NCBI RefSeq assembly: GCF_002218005.2
Contig: NZ_AP018678.1
Span: 1,922,001 to 1,986,000 of the forward strand
Origin: Vibrio algivorus
GTDB lineage: Bacteria; Pseudomonadota; Gammaproteobacteria; Enterobacterales; Vibrionaceae
Direction of reading: 5' to 3'
DNA length: 64,000 nucleotides
This document shows positions 1 to 8,661 of this stretch, one piece after another. The notes beneath the pieces were generated by a model. The model was not told where the DNA came from. It searched no databases and saw only the letters and a list, made by a program, of their open reading frames with translations. The number at the start of each line of letters is the position of its first letter. Positions within the stretch are counted from its first letter, which is position 1. The translations under genes were made by a program, and so were the position numbers.

Positions 1-164
1 TTAAAGCTACGTTGATTAACTTCTTTATAGACTTTGGCACAACGAATTTCATCACCACAACGCACAATATAGACTGACGCTTCTTTACCACTCATAAGTT
101 GGCTAACTACGTCATCAATGACGCCATCTTCAACCAAAGATTGCATTTGTTTAGGTATTTTCAT
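1..164 (-). CDS. RIO-type serine kinase, N-terminal part (runs off the window)
   Basis: Only the first 54 codons are present; the gene continues beyond the left edge. The visible protein starts MKIPKQMQSLVEDGVID and contains SGKEASVYIVRCG followed by CAKVYKE, which matches the glycine-rich ATP loop and the catalytic lysine strand of bacterial RIO1-like kinases (the PA4780 type). These are predicted cytoplasmic Ser/Thr kinases of uncertain substrate. No clear Shine-Dalgarno sequence precedes the ATG; a run of six C on the coding strand lies just upstream. It is divergent from ahpC with about 275 bp between them. The family assignment is fairly secure; the function is not. Confidence 0.75.
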   Translation of the reverse strand, partial: MKIPKQMQSLVEDGVIDDVVSQLMSGKEASVYIVRCGDEIRCAKVYKEVNQRSF

Positions 165-278
165 TACTGAGGGGGGACTACTTATAGAAAAAGAAGGTAT
201 GTGGTTAGCTTATCTCATTTATGGTTAATTAGATATTATTGCTGTCATTAAGCGATCTTCTATCACTCTCACTCGTTA

Positions 279-315
279 ATAGAATTCACCTATCAATACA
301 ATAAGAACAATCTAT
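279..315 (+). promoter_or_regulatory. OxyR operator upstream of ahpC
   Basis: Two 15-bp motifs of the form ATAG-7 nt-CTAT lie in tandem, 7 bp apart: 279-293 is a perfect ATAG/CTAT pair and 301-315 has ATAA/CTAT. This is the known OxyR tetramer pattern (four half-sites one helical turn apart). A possible -10 (TATACT, 342-347) sits so that the operator abuts the -35 region, the usual position for activation. An oxyR gene is present at 60996-61901. The pattern is seen directly; binding is inferred. Confidence 0.7.
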
Positions 316-439
316 TTTTCAAAACACTCAAACAATGTGAATATACTTCCCGTAAGCAAGAAACGAGGCGCAATAAAGTATTGCCCATTTAGATTTCAGC
401 AAGATTTTAAAATTTTCAATAAAAGGGAAAGACAATATT

Positions 440-997
440 ATGATTAACACTCAAATCAAACCATTCAACGCAACAGCATTCAAAAACGGCGAGTTTGTTG
501 AGGTTTCAGAAAAAGACGTACTAGGTAAGTGGGCAGTATTTTTCTTCTACCCAGCAGACTTTACGTTTGTATGTCCAACAGAATTAGGCGACCTTGCTGA
601 TCACTACGAAGAACTACAAAAACGTGGTGTAGAAGTTTACTCAGTATCAACTGATACACACTTCACTCACAAAGCATGGCACGATAGCTCTGACACTATC
701 GGTAAGATTAACTACTACATGCTAGGTGACCAAACAGGTAACATCACGAATAACTTCGGTGTAATGCGTGAAGGTCAAGGCCTTGCAGACCGTGCAACTT
801 TCCTAATCGATCCTGAAGGTACAATCCAAGCGATGGAAATTACCGCAGAAGGTATCGGCCGTGATGCAGAGGACCTACTTCGTAAGGTAAAAGCCGCTCA
901 GTACGTTGCAGCTCACCCAGGTGAAGTATGCCCAGCAAAATGGAAAGAAGGCGAAGAAACACTAGCACCTTCTTTAGACCTAGTAGGCAAAATTTAA
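440..997 (+). CDS. ahpC: Alkyl hydroperoxide reductase subunit C (peroxiredoxin)
   Basis: A typical 2-Cys peroxiredoxin of 185 residues that reduces H2O2, organic hydroperoxides and peroxynitrite in the cytoplasm and is re-reduced by AhpF. The peroxidatic cysteine is C45 in FTFVCPTELG and the resolving cysteine is C164 in GEVCPAKW, spaced as in enteric AhpC (187 residues). The ATG follows an AAAGGGAAAG tract. ahpF starts 195 bp downstream, separated by two strong hairpins. The OxyR motif at 279-315 predicts peroxide induction. A second peroxiredoxin of a different subtype is encoded at 62103-62714. Confidence 0.97.
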   Translation: MINTQIKPFNATAFKNGEFVEVSEKDVLGKWAVFFFYPADFTFVCPTELGDLADHYEELQKRGVEVYSVSTDTHFTHKAWHDSSDTIGKINYYMLGDQTGNITNNFGVMREGQGLADRATFLIDPEGTIQAMEITAEGIGRDAEDLLRKVKAAQYVAAHPGEVCPAKWKEGEETLAPSLDLVGKI

Positions 998-1024
998 TTA
1001 GTCCTATTAATAGGTAGCAATAAA

Positions 1025-1112
1025 CAGTCGGTAGTTCCCCGCTACTGACTGGTAATTAGAGAGCTGGTCGGCAATATTACTTCTGACGACCTATGTTGCT
1101 GACTGGCTCTCT
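1025..1112 (+). other. Two tandem hairpins between ahpC and ahpF
   Basis: Hairpin 1 pairs 1025-1034 with 1042-1051 (10 bp, one G-U). Hairpin 2 pairs 1058-1074 with 1096-1112 (17 bp, three G-U, about 21-nt loop). The arms of the two hairpins resemble each other (CAGTCGGTAG and TGGTCGGCAA; CTACTGACTGG and TTGCTGACTGG). No convincing U-run follows hairpin 2, so a partial terminator, RNase processing site or mRNA stabiliser is more likely than full termination. Such a structure would let ahpC be made in excess over ahpF. Confidence 0.6.
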
Positions 1113-1192
1113 CCCTAACTCATTTAGTTTTATCCAGAGTAACCACTCTCATTTTAAAAGAACTCTAATTTTAAGAAGTAAGGTGTCATAGC

Positions 1193-2761
1193 ATGCTTGA
1201 ACAAGCGATCAAAAAACAATTAGAACAGTATTTAGCCAATGTTAAACATGATATCCAATTAGTGGTTAGCCTAGATGAAAGCAAAGCTGCGCAGGATATT
1301 CTTTCTCTTGCTAATGAAATTGCAGAGCTAAGCTCATTTATTACCGTAGTACGCGATGATGCAGCTAGCGATCGTAAACCTGTAATGTCTGTGGTTAATC
1401 CAGAAAAAGGCACACAGTTACGTTTTGCTGGCCTACCAATGGGGCATGAATTTACTTCTTTGGTTCTTGCATTACTGCACTCTGGTGGCCACCCAATCAA
1501 GTTAGAAAACGAAACTATTGAGCAAATTAGTCACCTGGATAAAAATCTTGATGTGGAAATTTTCATTTCTTTGTCATGCCAAAATTGTCCAGATGTAGTT
1601 CAAGCATTTAATATGATGTCGGCTATTAATCCTAATATCCGCACAACTATGATCGATGGTGCGCTTTTCCAAGATGAAGTAAAAAATCGCGATATCATGG
1701 CTGTGCCTAGCGTATTTGTGAACGGCGAACTCTTTGGTCAAGGCCGTATGACTCTAAATGAAATTTTAGCCAAAGTAGATGACGGCGCCGCAGAAAAAGC
1801 TGCTGCAAGTTTAAATGAAAAAGATCCGTACGACGTATTAGTAGTTGGTGGAGGGCCTGGTGGTAGTGCAGCCGCACTTTACGCCGCTCGTAAAGGCATT
1901 CGTACTGGTGTGGTAGCTAAACGCTTTGGTGGTCAGGTCATGGATACCATGGCAATTGAAAACTTTATTTCAGTGAAACGTACTGAAGGCCCACGCTTAG
2001 CTTCTGACTTAGCAGAACACCTAAAAGAATACGATGTTGATGTGGTCACTGAACAACAAGCCGATAAAATCATGGGTAACGCTCATACTGACGATGGCTT
2101 AATTCATGTCAACCTTGAAAGTGGTGCGACACTAAAAAGTAAAAGTATCATCTTGAGCCCAGGTGCTCGCTGGCGTGAAATGAATGTTCCAGGTGAACAA
2201 GAATACCGTAACAAAGGTGTCGCTTACTGCCCACACTGTGATGGTCCATTGTTTAAAGGTAAGAGAACTGCAGTTATCGGTGGTGGTAACTCAGGGATTG
2301 AAGCGGCGATTGATCTAGCAGGTATTGTTGAGCATGTAACGGTATTGGAATTTGCTGATGTGCTACGCGCAGACCAAGTTCTTATTAACAAAGCGAACTC
2401 ACTGCCTAACATCGATATTATTACCATGGCACAAACCACAGAAGTGATCGGTGATGGCAAACGTGTAACTAGCTTAAAATACAAAGACCGTAACACTGAT
2501 GAAATCAAAGACATTGAACTGGCCGGTATCTTCGTACAAATTGGTTTAGTACCAAATACTGAATGGCTAAAAGATAGTGACGTGAAACTTTCAGAGCGTG
2601 GCGAAATCATTGTCAATGATCGTGGTGAAACCAGCATGCCAGGTGTGTTTGCTGCTGGGGATGCAACTACTGTCCCTTACAAGCAAATCATCATTGCAAT
2701 GGGTGATGGTGCCAAAGCAAGCTTAAGTGCCTTTGATTATCTTATTCGCCAAGATGGTTAA
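1193..2761 (+). CDS. ahpF: Alkyl hydroperoxide reductase subunit F (NADH-dependent disulfide reductase)
   Basis: Flavoprotein of 522 residues that passes electrons from NADH through FAD and two disulfides to AhpC. The N-terminal third is the tandem thioredoxin-like domain with CQNC near residue 129. The C-terminal two thirds are a thioredoxin-reductase-like module with an FAD-binding GGGPGGSAAALYAAR segment, the redox pair CPHCDGP and a second nucleotide-binding GGGNSGIEAA motif. Length matches E. coli AhpF (521). Transcribed from the ahpC promoter and followed by a hairpin terminator. Confidence 0.97.
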   Translation: MLEQAIKKQLEQYLANVKHDIQLVVSLDESKAAQDILSLANEIAELSSFITVVRDDAASDRKPVMSVVNPEKGTQLRFAGLPMGHEFTSLVLALLHSGGHPIKLENETIEQISHLDKNLDVEIFISLSCQNCPDVVQAFNMMSAINPNIRTTMIDGALFQDEVKNRDIMAVPSVFVNGELFGQGRMTLNEILAKVDDGAAEKAAASLNEKDPYDVLVVGGGPGGSAAALYAARKGIRTGVVAKRFGGQVMDTMAIENFISVKRTEGPRLASDLAEHLKEYDVDVVTEQQADKIMGNAHTDDGLIHVNLESGATLKSKSIILSPGARWREMNVPGEQEYRNKGVAYCPHCDGPLFKGKRTAVIGGGNSGIEAAIDLAGIVEHVTVLEFADVLRADQVLINKANSLPNIDIITMAQTTEVIGDGKRVTSLKYKDRNTDEIKDIELAGIFVQIGLVPNTEWLKDSDVKLSERGEIIVNDRGETSMPGVFAAGDATTVPYKQIIIAMGDGAKASLSAFDYLIRQDG

Positions 2762-2784
2762 TATTAAGTAATTATCATTTCATA

Positions 2785-2817
2785 CAAAAAACTAGCTCAT
2801 CATGAGCTAGTTTTTTA
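2785..2817 (+). terminator. Terminator after ahpF
   Basis: Stem ACTAGCTCA/TGAGCTAGT (2791-2799 with 2803-2811) is flanked by A-rich and T-rich runs, so it can work in both directions. It lies between convergent ahpF and the SulP gene. Immediately downstream, 2823-2890 holds a weak inverted repeat preceded by a half-copy (TATATCCAAATAACTT) of the terminal repeat seen at 4711 and 62773. Confidence 0.75.
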
Positions 2818-2901
2818 TTGAATATATCCAAATAACTTAATACTAATTCCAACAAGTAATTTCTCATTTGCTTATTGGAGTTGGTATAAGCATAACTAAC
2901 T

Positions 2902-4668
2902 CTACACTTCCGCTTGAACATTTTCCCGTTCTTCAGAGAGCTTATCTTTCTTCACTTCTGGAATATATCCTTCATTCACCGCCTCTTGATAACAACCACT
3001 CATTTTTATCGCTAAGTACATATCAGCACGGATCCGAATACCATCTTCCCCTACTTTTACGCCACCTAAATCGCACCATTGCTTTAAGCGTCGTTTATGG
3101 CCAGCCAAAACTAGACGAATACCGCGTTTTTTTAAGATCGCTTGAATGTCGTTAATCATCGCCATTACAGTGAGATCCAAATGGGTAAAACTAGCCACCG
3201 CATCAATAATCACATACTTAACATCATTCGATCCCGCCTCGGCTACTTTGTGCAATAAACGACGTTTAAAATGTGCGGCATTGAAATAAGTCAGTGGAGA
3301 GTTAAAACGATAAATCACTAAACCAGGAATTGATTTTGCCTTACCTGATTTACCTAAACTTCTCACTGTACCTTTGGTATCTATACCCAACACTTGATCA
3401 GTTGGACGCATTACAATTCGCAAGAACTGGAATAAACCAAGCAATACCGCCAAGGTGATCCCTGGAATAACACCAATCACCAATACGGCAATAAAAGTAA
3501 TACTAGATAAATAAAAAGCATCTTTATCACGCTTACGCAGTCCCCAAATCCCTTTCAAATCAATTAAAGAAATAGAAGCCACAATTAAGACGACACCTAA
3601 TGCTGCCACTGGAATAAATTGCAAAGGTTGATAAGCAACCACCGCTACAATAGCAATAATAACAGCAGAAATAATCGAAACGAGCTGAGTCTTACCACCA
3701 TTAGCATCATTCACCGCAGTTCGAGAACTGGTACCGCTGACCACAAAACCTTGAGAGAATGCCGAGGCAATGTTAATCATACCAAGCGCACGAAACTCTT
3801 TGTCGGCATCAATATCATAACCATTCTTGGCAGCAAAACTACGCGCAGTGAGCATCATACTCACAAAGCTCACCATGGCTAAGTTTAGCGCTGGCATCAC
3901 AAGTTCACGACTTAAACCAATATCAAACTCAGGGGCTTGAAAAACAGGCAAACCGCCATCAACCATACCCACAACACCAACCCCAATCGATTGAAAATCA
4001 CCGAGCCAAACAAAAAGACTCGCAATAATAATGGCAAGCATTGCTGCGGGCCAAGTTGGACGTAATTTTTTACAAGAGAGATAGATCCCAATAGTCAGCG
4101 CACTAACCAACAGTGTTTGCCAATGAATATTCACTAACTGTGCAGGGGCCTCCCATATCTGCTCAATGAGGTATGGTTGGTTATAGGTAATACCAAAAAC
4201 TTTAAAAAACTGACCAACTATAATGGTAATCGAGACGCCATTTAATAAGCCTAATAAGATTGGACCCGAGAGAAAATCAGCAAAGACACCCAACTTAAAC
4301 TTACTGGCAATTAAACACCATACGCCTGTCATAGCTGTCATTGTAATAACGAGTTGCCAATGCTTTACCGCATCACCAGCAGCAAGTGGCGTGACAACAG
4401 CTGCAATCACAGCGCAAGTTGCCGTATCAGGGCCGACAATAAGTTGACGAGAAGTTCCCATGAAGGCATAGACCAACATAGGTAATACGCAAGAATACAA
4501 ACCAACTATCGCACTTACTCCAGTTAATTCGGCATAAGCAATAGCAACAGGTAAGGCAACCGCTACTACAGAAAGCGAGGCTCGAAGATCATCACCAAGC
4601 CAAGCTTTGTCATAGCTTTTAAATTGAGATAAGCCGGGAAGCCACTCTTCAATCCATGCAACTTTCAA
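2902..4668 (-). CDS. SulP family anion transporter with C-terminal STAS domain
   Basis: Inner-membrane transporter of 588 residues of the SulP (SLC26) family, which move sulfate, bicarbonate or dicarboxylates. Residues about 20-420 hold the many hydrophobic segments, starting with YDKAWLGDDLRASLSVVAVA. Residues about 430-560 form a STAS regulatory domain. The substrate cannot be read from sequence: neither a carbonic anhydrase nor sulfur genes are adjacent. The start is TTG at 4668, chosen because GGGGAG lies 7 nt upstream and the reading begins at the usual SulP N-terminus; no upstream ATG fits. It is convergent with ahpF. Confidence 0.9.
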   Translation of the reverse strand: MKVAWIEEWLPGLSQFKSYDKAWLGDDLRASLSVVAVALPVAIAYAELTGVSAIVGLYSCVLPMLVYAFMGTSRQLIVGPDTATCAVIAAVVTPLAAGDAVKHWQLVITMTAMTGVWCLIASKFKLGVFADFLSGPILLGLLNGVSITIIVGQFFKVFGITYNQPYLIEQIWEAPAQLVNIHWQTLLVSALTIGIYLSCKKLRPTWPAAMLAIIIASLFVWLGDFQSIGVGVVGMVDGGLPVFQAPEFDIGLSRELVMPALNLAMVSFVSMMLTARSFAAKNGYDIDADKEFRALGMINIASAFSQGFVVSGTSSRTAVNDANGGKTQLVSIISAVIIAIVAVVAYQPLQFIPVAALGVVLIVASISLIDLKGIWGLRKRDKDAFYLSSITFIAVLVIGVIPGITLAVLLGLFQFLRIVMRPTDQVLGIDTKGTVRSLGKSGKAKSIPGLVIYRFNSPLTYFNAAHFKRRLLHKVAEAGSNDVKYVIIDAVASFTHLDLTVMAMINDIQAILKKRGIRLVLAGHKRRLKQWCDLGGVKVGEDGIRIRADMYLAIKMSGCYQEAVNEGYIPEVKKDKLSEERENVQAEV

Positions 4669-4710
4669 TTCTAGCTCCCCTTCTATAATTCACTTTCTAA
4701 TCGTTTATCT

Positions 4711-4884
4711 TATACACCCAAGTAACTTCAAGATGCTAGTTTCAGCAAAATTAAAACAAGCTTCATCCAAGCCTTTACACTGCGTCAGATTAGTTTGAAG
4801 GTGATTACATTCCTATAGGATCTTTCTTGTTTAAAGACTTAGATGATAGCTCTGAATTCTGCACCTTGAAGTCACTTGGATATA
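4711..4884. repeat. 174-bp inverted-repeat element (MITE or ERIC-family-like)
   Basis: Left arm 4711-4736 (TATACACCCAAGTAACTTCA and onward to AGATGC) pairs with right arm 4861-4884 (GCACCTTGAAGTCACTTGGA, ending TATA). The interior has no ORF. Related single or paired arms occur at 2823-2839, 47242-47265 and 62773-62829. The element fills most of the 302-bp gap between the SulP and oxygenase genes; the rest is AT-rich without clear signals. Confidence 0.65.
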
Positions 4885-4970
4885 ATCATATTAGAAAATA
4901 ACGGTATCATGGAAATATTTCTTTATAAAAATAAATCACTTAACATTAAAACAAAGCCGAAAAGCTTGAA

Positions 4971-5642
4971 TCAACGAGGCGGGTCGACTCTATTAATGCC
5001 TGAACCATTTACTCGAAACCAGCCAGCTATTGAATAGCGGTCACGGGTAGCCGGTAAGACTTCATGGGGGAAATCTTCACTTAGAAATAGTACAATCGTA
5101 CCAAAGCTTGGCGTCACTCGAACTAATTCATCTCGCGTATCATCTTGATAGATAACCAACTCGCCTTGATCTTCTTTCGTCCAATCCGGATTCAAATACA
5201 CTACAAGGCTGAGGATACGGTTAGATTCACCTTTAAAGGCATCTTTGTGAGTTTTATAAAAATCACCCGGCGAATAATGCGCAAAGTGACTTTCAAAGGA
5301 AAATAAACCTAAAAATAGGTGTCGATTTAAATAGTGTTGTAATTCATCGGCCCAAGCAAGCCATGCTTTTCCTGCCAAGCTTTCGCCATTAATCCAACAT
5401 ACTTCATCTTTACGTACAAACTGGTTGAGCATCAGATTATCTTCACGCCCAATACCGGCCCGCTTAAAATTGCCATCAGACATACTGTGTACATGTTGAT
5501 GCAATTGATTTAATAGATCAGTAGGAAGTGCATTTGGGTGAATACTGTAACCTTGGTGAGCAATATTTTCGGCAATCGCATCAAATAGTGATTCATCAAC
5601 TTGAGGTAAATGAATCACATCTTCAGTCAAAACAACGTTCAT
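4971..5642 (-). CDS. 2OG-Fe(II) oxygenase, prolyl 4-hydroxylase-like
   Basis: Protein of 223 residues with the double-stranded beta-helix signature of 2-oxoglutarate/Fe(II) dioxygenases. H132-x-D134 in YKTHKDAF and H193 in DFPHEV are the expected iron ligands, and R202 in TRDRYSIAGWFR is the expected 2-oxoglutarate anchor. The spacing resembles bacterial SM-20/P4H-type proteins. The family hydroxylates protein or small-molecule substrates; which one here is unknown. No operon partner: flanking genes are separated by more than 100 bp. ATG at 5642 gives a complete domain. Confidence 0.85.
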   Translation of the reverse strand: MNVVLTEDVIHLPQVDESLFDAIAENIAHQGYSIHPNALPTDLLNQLHQHVHSMSDGNFKRAGIGREDNLMLNQFVRKDEVCWINGESLAGKAWLAWADELQHYLNRHLFLGLFSFESHFAHYSPGDFYKTHKDAFKGESNRILSLVVYLNPDWTKEDQGELVIYQDDTRDELVRVTPSFGTIVLFLSEDFPHEVLPATRDRYSIAGWFRVNGSGINRVDPPR

Positions 5643-5760
5643 TTTTATCCTAAAAAAATATACGCTGCCTCTCTTTTCTAAGGGGAATATAGAAAAAACT
5701 AAAGAGGTCAGGACGGCGGATTGTAGTGTGTGTTTTCTGTTGAAGCGAGTTATTTTTGTC

Positions 5761-6501
5761 TCATTCTCTTAACTTCGACCAATGAGCATATCGTCCACTG
5801 AAATGTTTTTGTGGCGGCTCACTATAAATAAACGATTTCGAGGTTTTTAAATTTAAGCAATACAGCGATTCCAAAAGCTTAACTGCTGCCACCACACCAT
5901 CAATGACAGGGATAGAAAGCTCCAATTGCAATCGCTCTGCAATATCAGACATACCGGCACAACCAAGCACGATGGCTTCGCAGTGATCTTCTTCTATTGC
6001 TTTGAGACACTCTTGTTTTAAATCAATAAATAAAGAATCTGAAATCGTTTCCAGACTGAGTACCTCGACCTCAGCAGCACGGATCGAAACGCATTGGTGT
6101 GCAAAGCCATATTTTGCTAATAAGTGCTCTGCCATTGGAATAGTTCTTGATAATGTCGTCACAATTGAAAAACGATGGCTGACTAAACTGGCAAAATGAA
6201 ACGCTGCTTGGGCAATACCAATAACCGGGGCTAAGGCGATTTCTTTTGCAGCATCGCACCCAGGATCGCCAAAACACGCAATAATATGACCATCAACTTG
6301 ACGCGCTTCCCCTTCTGCGATGACATCCAACAACGCAGCAGATGCCAATACTTCATCTCTCATGCATTCAATGCTTTCAGGGCCATGTAAAGGTGAACAA
6401 GCCATGATCTCCGTTCCTGGGTTAGCAACCGATAAAGCACTGGTGGCAATTTTATCAGTCATCGCAAGGCATGTATTTGGGTTAATGACATTTATTTTCA
6501 T
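5761..6501 (-). CDS. Asp/Glu/hydantoin racemase family protein
   Basis: Enzyme of 246 residues, cofactor-independent, of the family that includes hydantoin and allantoin racemases. The two-cysteine active site is visible: C76 in ACFGDPGCD and C181 in VLGCAGMSD, positions I recall as matching the catalytic pair of characterised hydantoin racemases. The N-terminus MKINVINPNT is typical. I chose ATG 6501 rather than the ATG nine codons upstream because AGGAGA lies 7 nt before it. The divergent NCS1 transporter suggests a shared role in uptake and epimerisation of a hydantoin, allantoin or related ureide. No hydantoinase or allantoinase is in the window. Confidence 0.85.
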   Translation of the reverse strand: MKINVINPNTCLAMTDKIATSALSVANPGTEIMACSPLHGPESIECMRDEVLASAALLDVIAEGEARQVDGHIIACFGDPGCDAAKEIALAPVIGIAQAAFHFASLVSHRFSIVTTLSRTIPMAEHLLAKYGFAHQCVSIRAAEVEVLSLETISDSLFIDLKQECLKAIEEDHCEAIVLGCAGMSDIAERLQLELSIPVIDGVVAAVKLLESLYCLNLKTSKSFIYSEPPQKHFSGRYAHWSKLRE

Positions 6502-6582
6502 ACTAATCTCTCCTAAATAAGAAAACATTCAATGCAAATGTCACGCCAAAACATAAACGCCCAAAACAAAAGAAACCATTAA

Positions 6583-6783
6583 TTGTATACAACATTGGTT
6601 GCACAAGAATAAACCAGAATACGCACCACCAAATAGCACGACCTCATAAACATCACAAAACAGCCCAGATCTAGCGCCCTTTTCGTACAACCAATCACTT
6701 TTTTTTCCCTAACAAAACCACGGTCTTAATAAGACTTTTCTTTTCTTTACGTCTAAAAAATCAAATTGGCATACAAATTGTAT
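6583..6783. promoter_or_regulatory. Intergenic control region with TTGTATACAA palindromes
   Basis: The 338-bp gap between the divergent racemase and NCS1 genes holds a perfect 10-bp palindrome TTGTATACAA (6583-6592) and a near-palindrome ATACAAATTGTAT (6771-6783), with another ATACAAATT just downstream. TTGTATACAA-type operators are typical of FCD-type GntR regulators. No such regulator gene is adjacent, so it would have to act in trans. The rest is AT-rich with no ORF. Confidence 0.45.
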
Positions 6784-6839
6784 TCAAAAATAGAGATATA
6801 GAAATACAAATTCTGGACGATAAAATTAAAGGACTCACT

Positions 6840-8294
6840 ATGAATGAACAAAAGTTTGCTATCAGCAATAAATTAGCAAATGAAGATCTTATCCCAACCA
6901 AAGATAAAAGCTGGGGTTGGTATAGTATCTTCGCTTTTTGGATGTCAGATATTCACTCTGTCGGTGGCTACGTGGTAGCAGCTTCACTATTTGCGCTAGG
7001 GTTAACGGCATGGCAGGTATTAATTTGTTTAACTGTCGGAATTTTAATTGTTTTATTGTTCGCGAATTTAATGGGCAAACCGGGACAAAAAGCCGGGATT
7101 CCCTTTCCTGTTGTTTGCCGAATGGCATTTGGCGTCAGTGGCGCGAATATTCCTGCGGTAATACGTGGCCTTATTGCTGTAGTTTGGTATGGCATTCAAA
7201 CCTATCTCGCCTCAAGCTGTCTGATTGTAATGATCCTGTATTTCGCACCTCAATATGAACACTACACTACCGTATCTTTCTTGGGGCTATCTTACCTAGG
7301 TTGGTTTGCCTTTATCGCTATGTGGTTGATTCAAGCGGCGGTATTTATGTTTGGCATGGCAGCAATTAAAAAATTAGTCGATTGGTCTGGTCCTGCTATT
7401 TATTTAGCGATGATTTTGCTTACCGTCTGGATGGTTTATAAAGCGGGATGGGAAAACATTAATTTCAATTTAAGTGATAAGAAGCTAGCAGGCTCGGATG
7501 TGTTGATCCAAATGGCCATGGCCACCGCCATCATCGTAGGTTACTTTGCCGGCCCAACACTTAACTTTTCTGATTTTTCACGTTATTCCCCGTCCTATAA
7601 ATCATTAAAACTAGGCAACCTACTTGGCCTTCCTATTAACTTCATCATCTTTTCAATTATTAGTGTGGTGATTGTAGCGGCTACCATCCCTGTTTTTGGT
7701 CAAATGATCACCGACCCAATTGAAACCGTGAAGCTTCTCGACAACGGCACTGTAATTATTTTAGGTTCATTCACCTTTATCCTTGCTACTGTTGGGATAA
7801 ATATTGTTGCCAATTTTGTTGCTCCTGCATTTGATTTTTCCAATGTCTCACCACAACGCATCAGTTTTAAAGCTGGCGGGTTCATTGCGGCAATTGGCAG
7901 CGTGTTACTCACCCCTTGGAATTTATTCAGCAACCCTGAAGTGATTCACTATACCGTTGACATCCTTGCTGCGATGATAGGTCCTATCTATGGCATTGTA
8001 TTGATTGATTTCTTCAAAGTTCGCAAGCAAGAAATTGATGTTGAGTCGCTCTACACCGAAGATCGTCGAGGTTCATATTGGTACTTTAACGGAATAAACC
8101 CTAAAGCAGTAAAAGCATTGATTCCCTCAACTATGCTTGCTTTAGCTTGCTCGTTTGTATTCACCGACTTAGCTAACTTCTCGTTATTTATTGGCGGTTT
8201 GACTGCGGCTGGCTGTTACTATTGGTTGATGAAAGGCCAAGCTATTGTGCCAGTGAATAGCAGCCAATACCAAGCATCGGTTATATCGAAATAA
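6840..8294 (+). CDS. NCS1 family nucleobase/hydantoin/allantoin:cation symporter
   Basis: Inner-membrane transporter of 484 residues with about 12 hydrophobic segments. The N-terminal stretch DLIPTKDKSWGWYSIFAFWM followed by SDIHSVGGYV is the NCS1 signature, as in the hydantoin transporter Mhp1. AVVWYGIQTY carries the Trp and Gln that bind substrate in Mhp1, and GINIVANF carries the conserved Asn. In GYFAGPTLNFSDFSRY a Phe seems to stand where Mhp1 has its second substrate-stacking Trp (alignment by eye). Paired divergently with the racemase, it probably imports a ureide or hydantoin; allantoin, cytosine or uracil remain possible. Confidence 0.9.
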   Translation: MNEQKFAISNKLANEDLIPTKDKSWGWYSIFAFWMSDIHSVGGYVVAASLFALGLTAWQVLICLTVGILIVLLFANLMGKPGQKAGIPFPVVCRMAFGVSGANIPAVIRGLIAVVWYGIQTYLASSCLIVMILYFAPQYEHYTTVSFLGLSYLGWFAFIAMWLIQAAVFMFGMAAIKKLVDWSGPAIYLAMILLTVWMVYKAGWENINFNLSDKKLAGSDVLIQMAMATAIIVGYFAGPTLNFSDFSRYSPSYKSLKLGNLLGLPINFIIFSIISVVIVAATIPVFGQMITDPIETVKLLDNGTVIILGSFTFILATVGINIVANFVAPAFDFSNVSPQRISFKAGGFIAAIGSVLLTPWNLFSNPEVIHYTVDILAAMIGPIYGIVLIDFFKVRKQEIDVESLYTEDRRGSYWYFNGINPKAVKALIPSTMLALACSFVFTDLANFSLFIGGLTAAGCYYWLMKGQAIVPVNSSQYQASVISK

Positions 8295-8342
8295 TGAGTT
8301 TAAACTCGGGCTAATTGTAAATCTCTCAAAAAACAAACATAA

Positions 8343-8376
8343 AAAAACACCAAGCTGGGGAGGCTTGGTGTTTTTC
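8343..8376 (+). terminator. Terminator after the NCS1 transporter
   Basis: Stem ACACCAAGC/GCTTGGTGT (8347-8355 with 8363-8371), loop TGGGGAG, followed by a T-run. Together with the next 285 bp it makes the 367-bp gap before the convergent cyoE; the remainder is AT-rich with no other structure I could recognise. Confidence 0.85.
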
Positions 8377-8661
8377 ATTTTTACTAGCTAACTTGGAGTT
8401 TAACTAGGTTTACACTGTAGATACATCGCTATTCCAATTGAAACATTCTAAAGCTTAATGCCTCAGTTCATTCCAGCGACGTTGCATTTAGTGCAAACAT
8501 TTATCGTAAAGTAGATGCAAGGCAGCAAAGAAACAAAACATCTACAACACAACATCTTTTGTTACATTATGGACACATTAATGAAAAATAAAACTACCAT
8601 TTTTGAAATATAAATTTACTGGAAACATCACTTTCAAAATTGGCATTTTTAGAAAAACAAA

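Noticed and set aside
2224..2637. 137-codon minus-strand ORF inside ahpF
   Set aside because: Shadow of ahpF with low-complexity Ser/Pro/Ile composition.
2868..3155. 95-codon plus-strand ORF overlapping the end of the SulP gene
   Set aside because: Overlaps the STAS-coding end of SulP and starts in a repeat; no SD.
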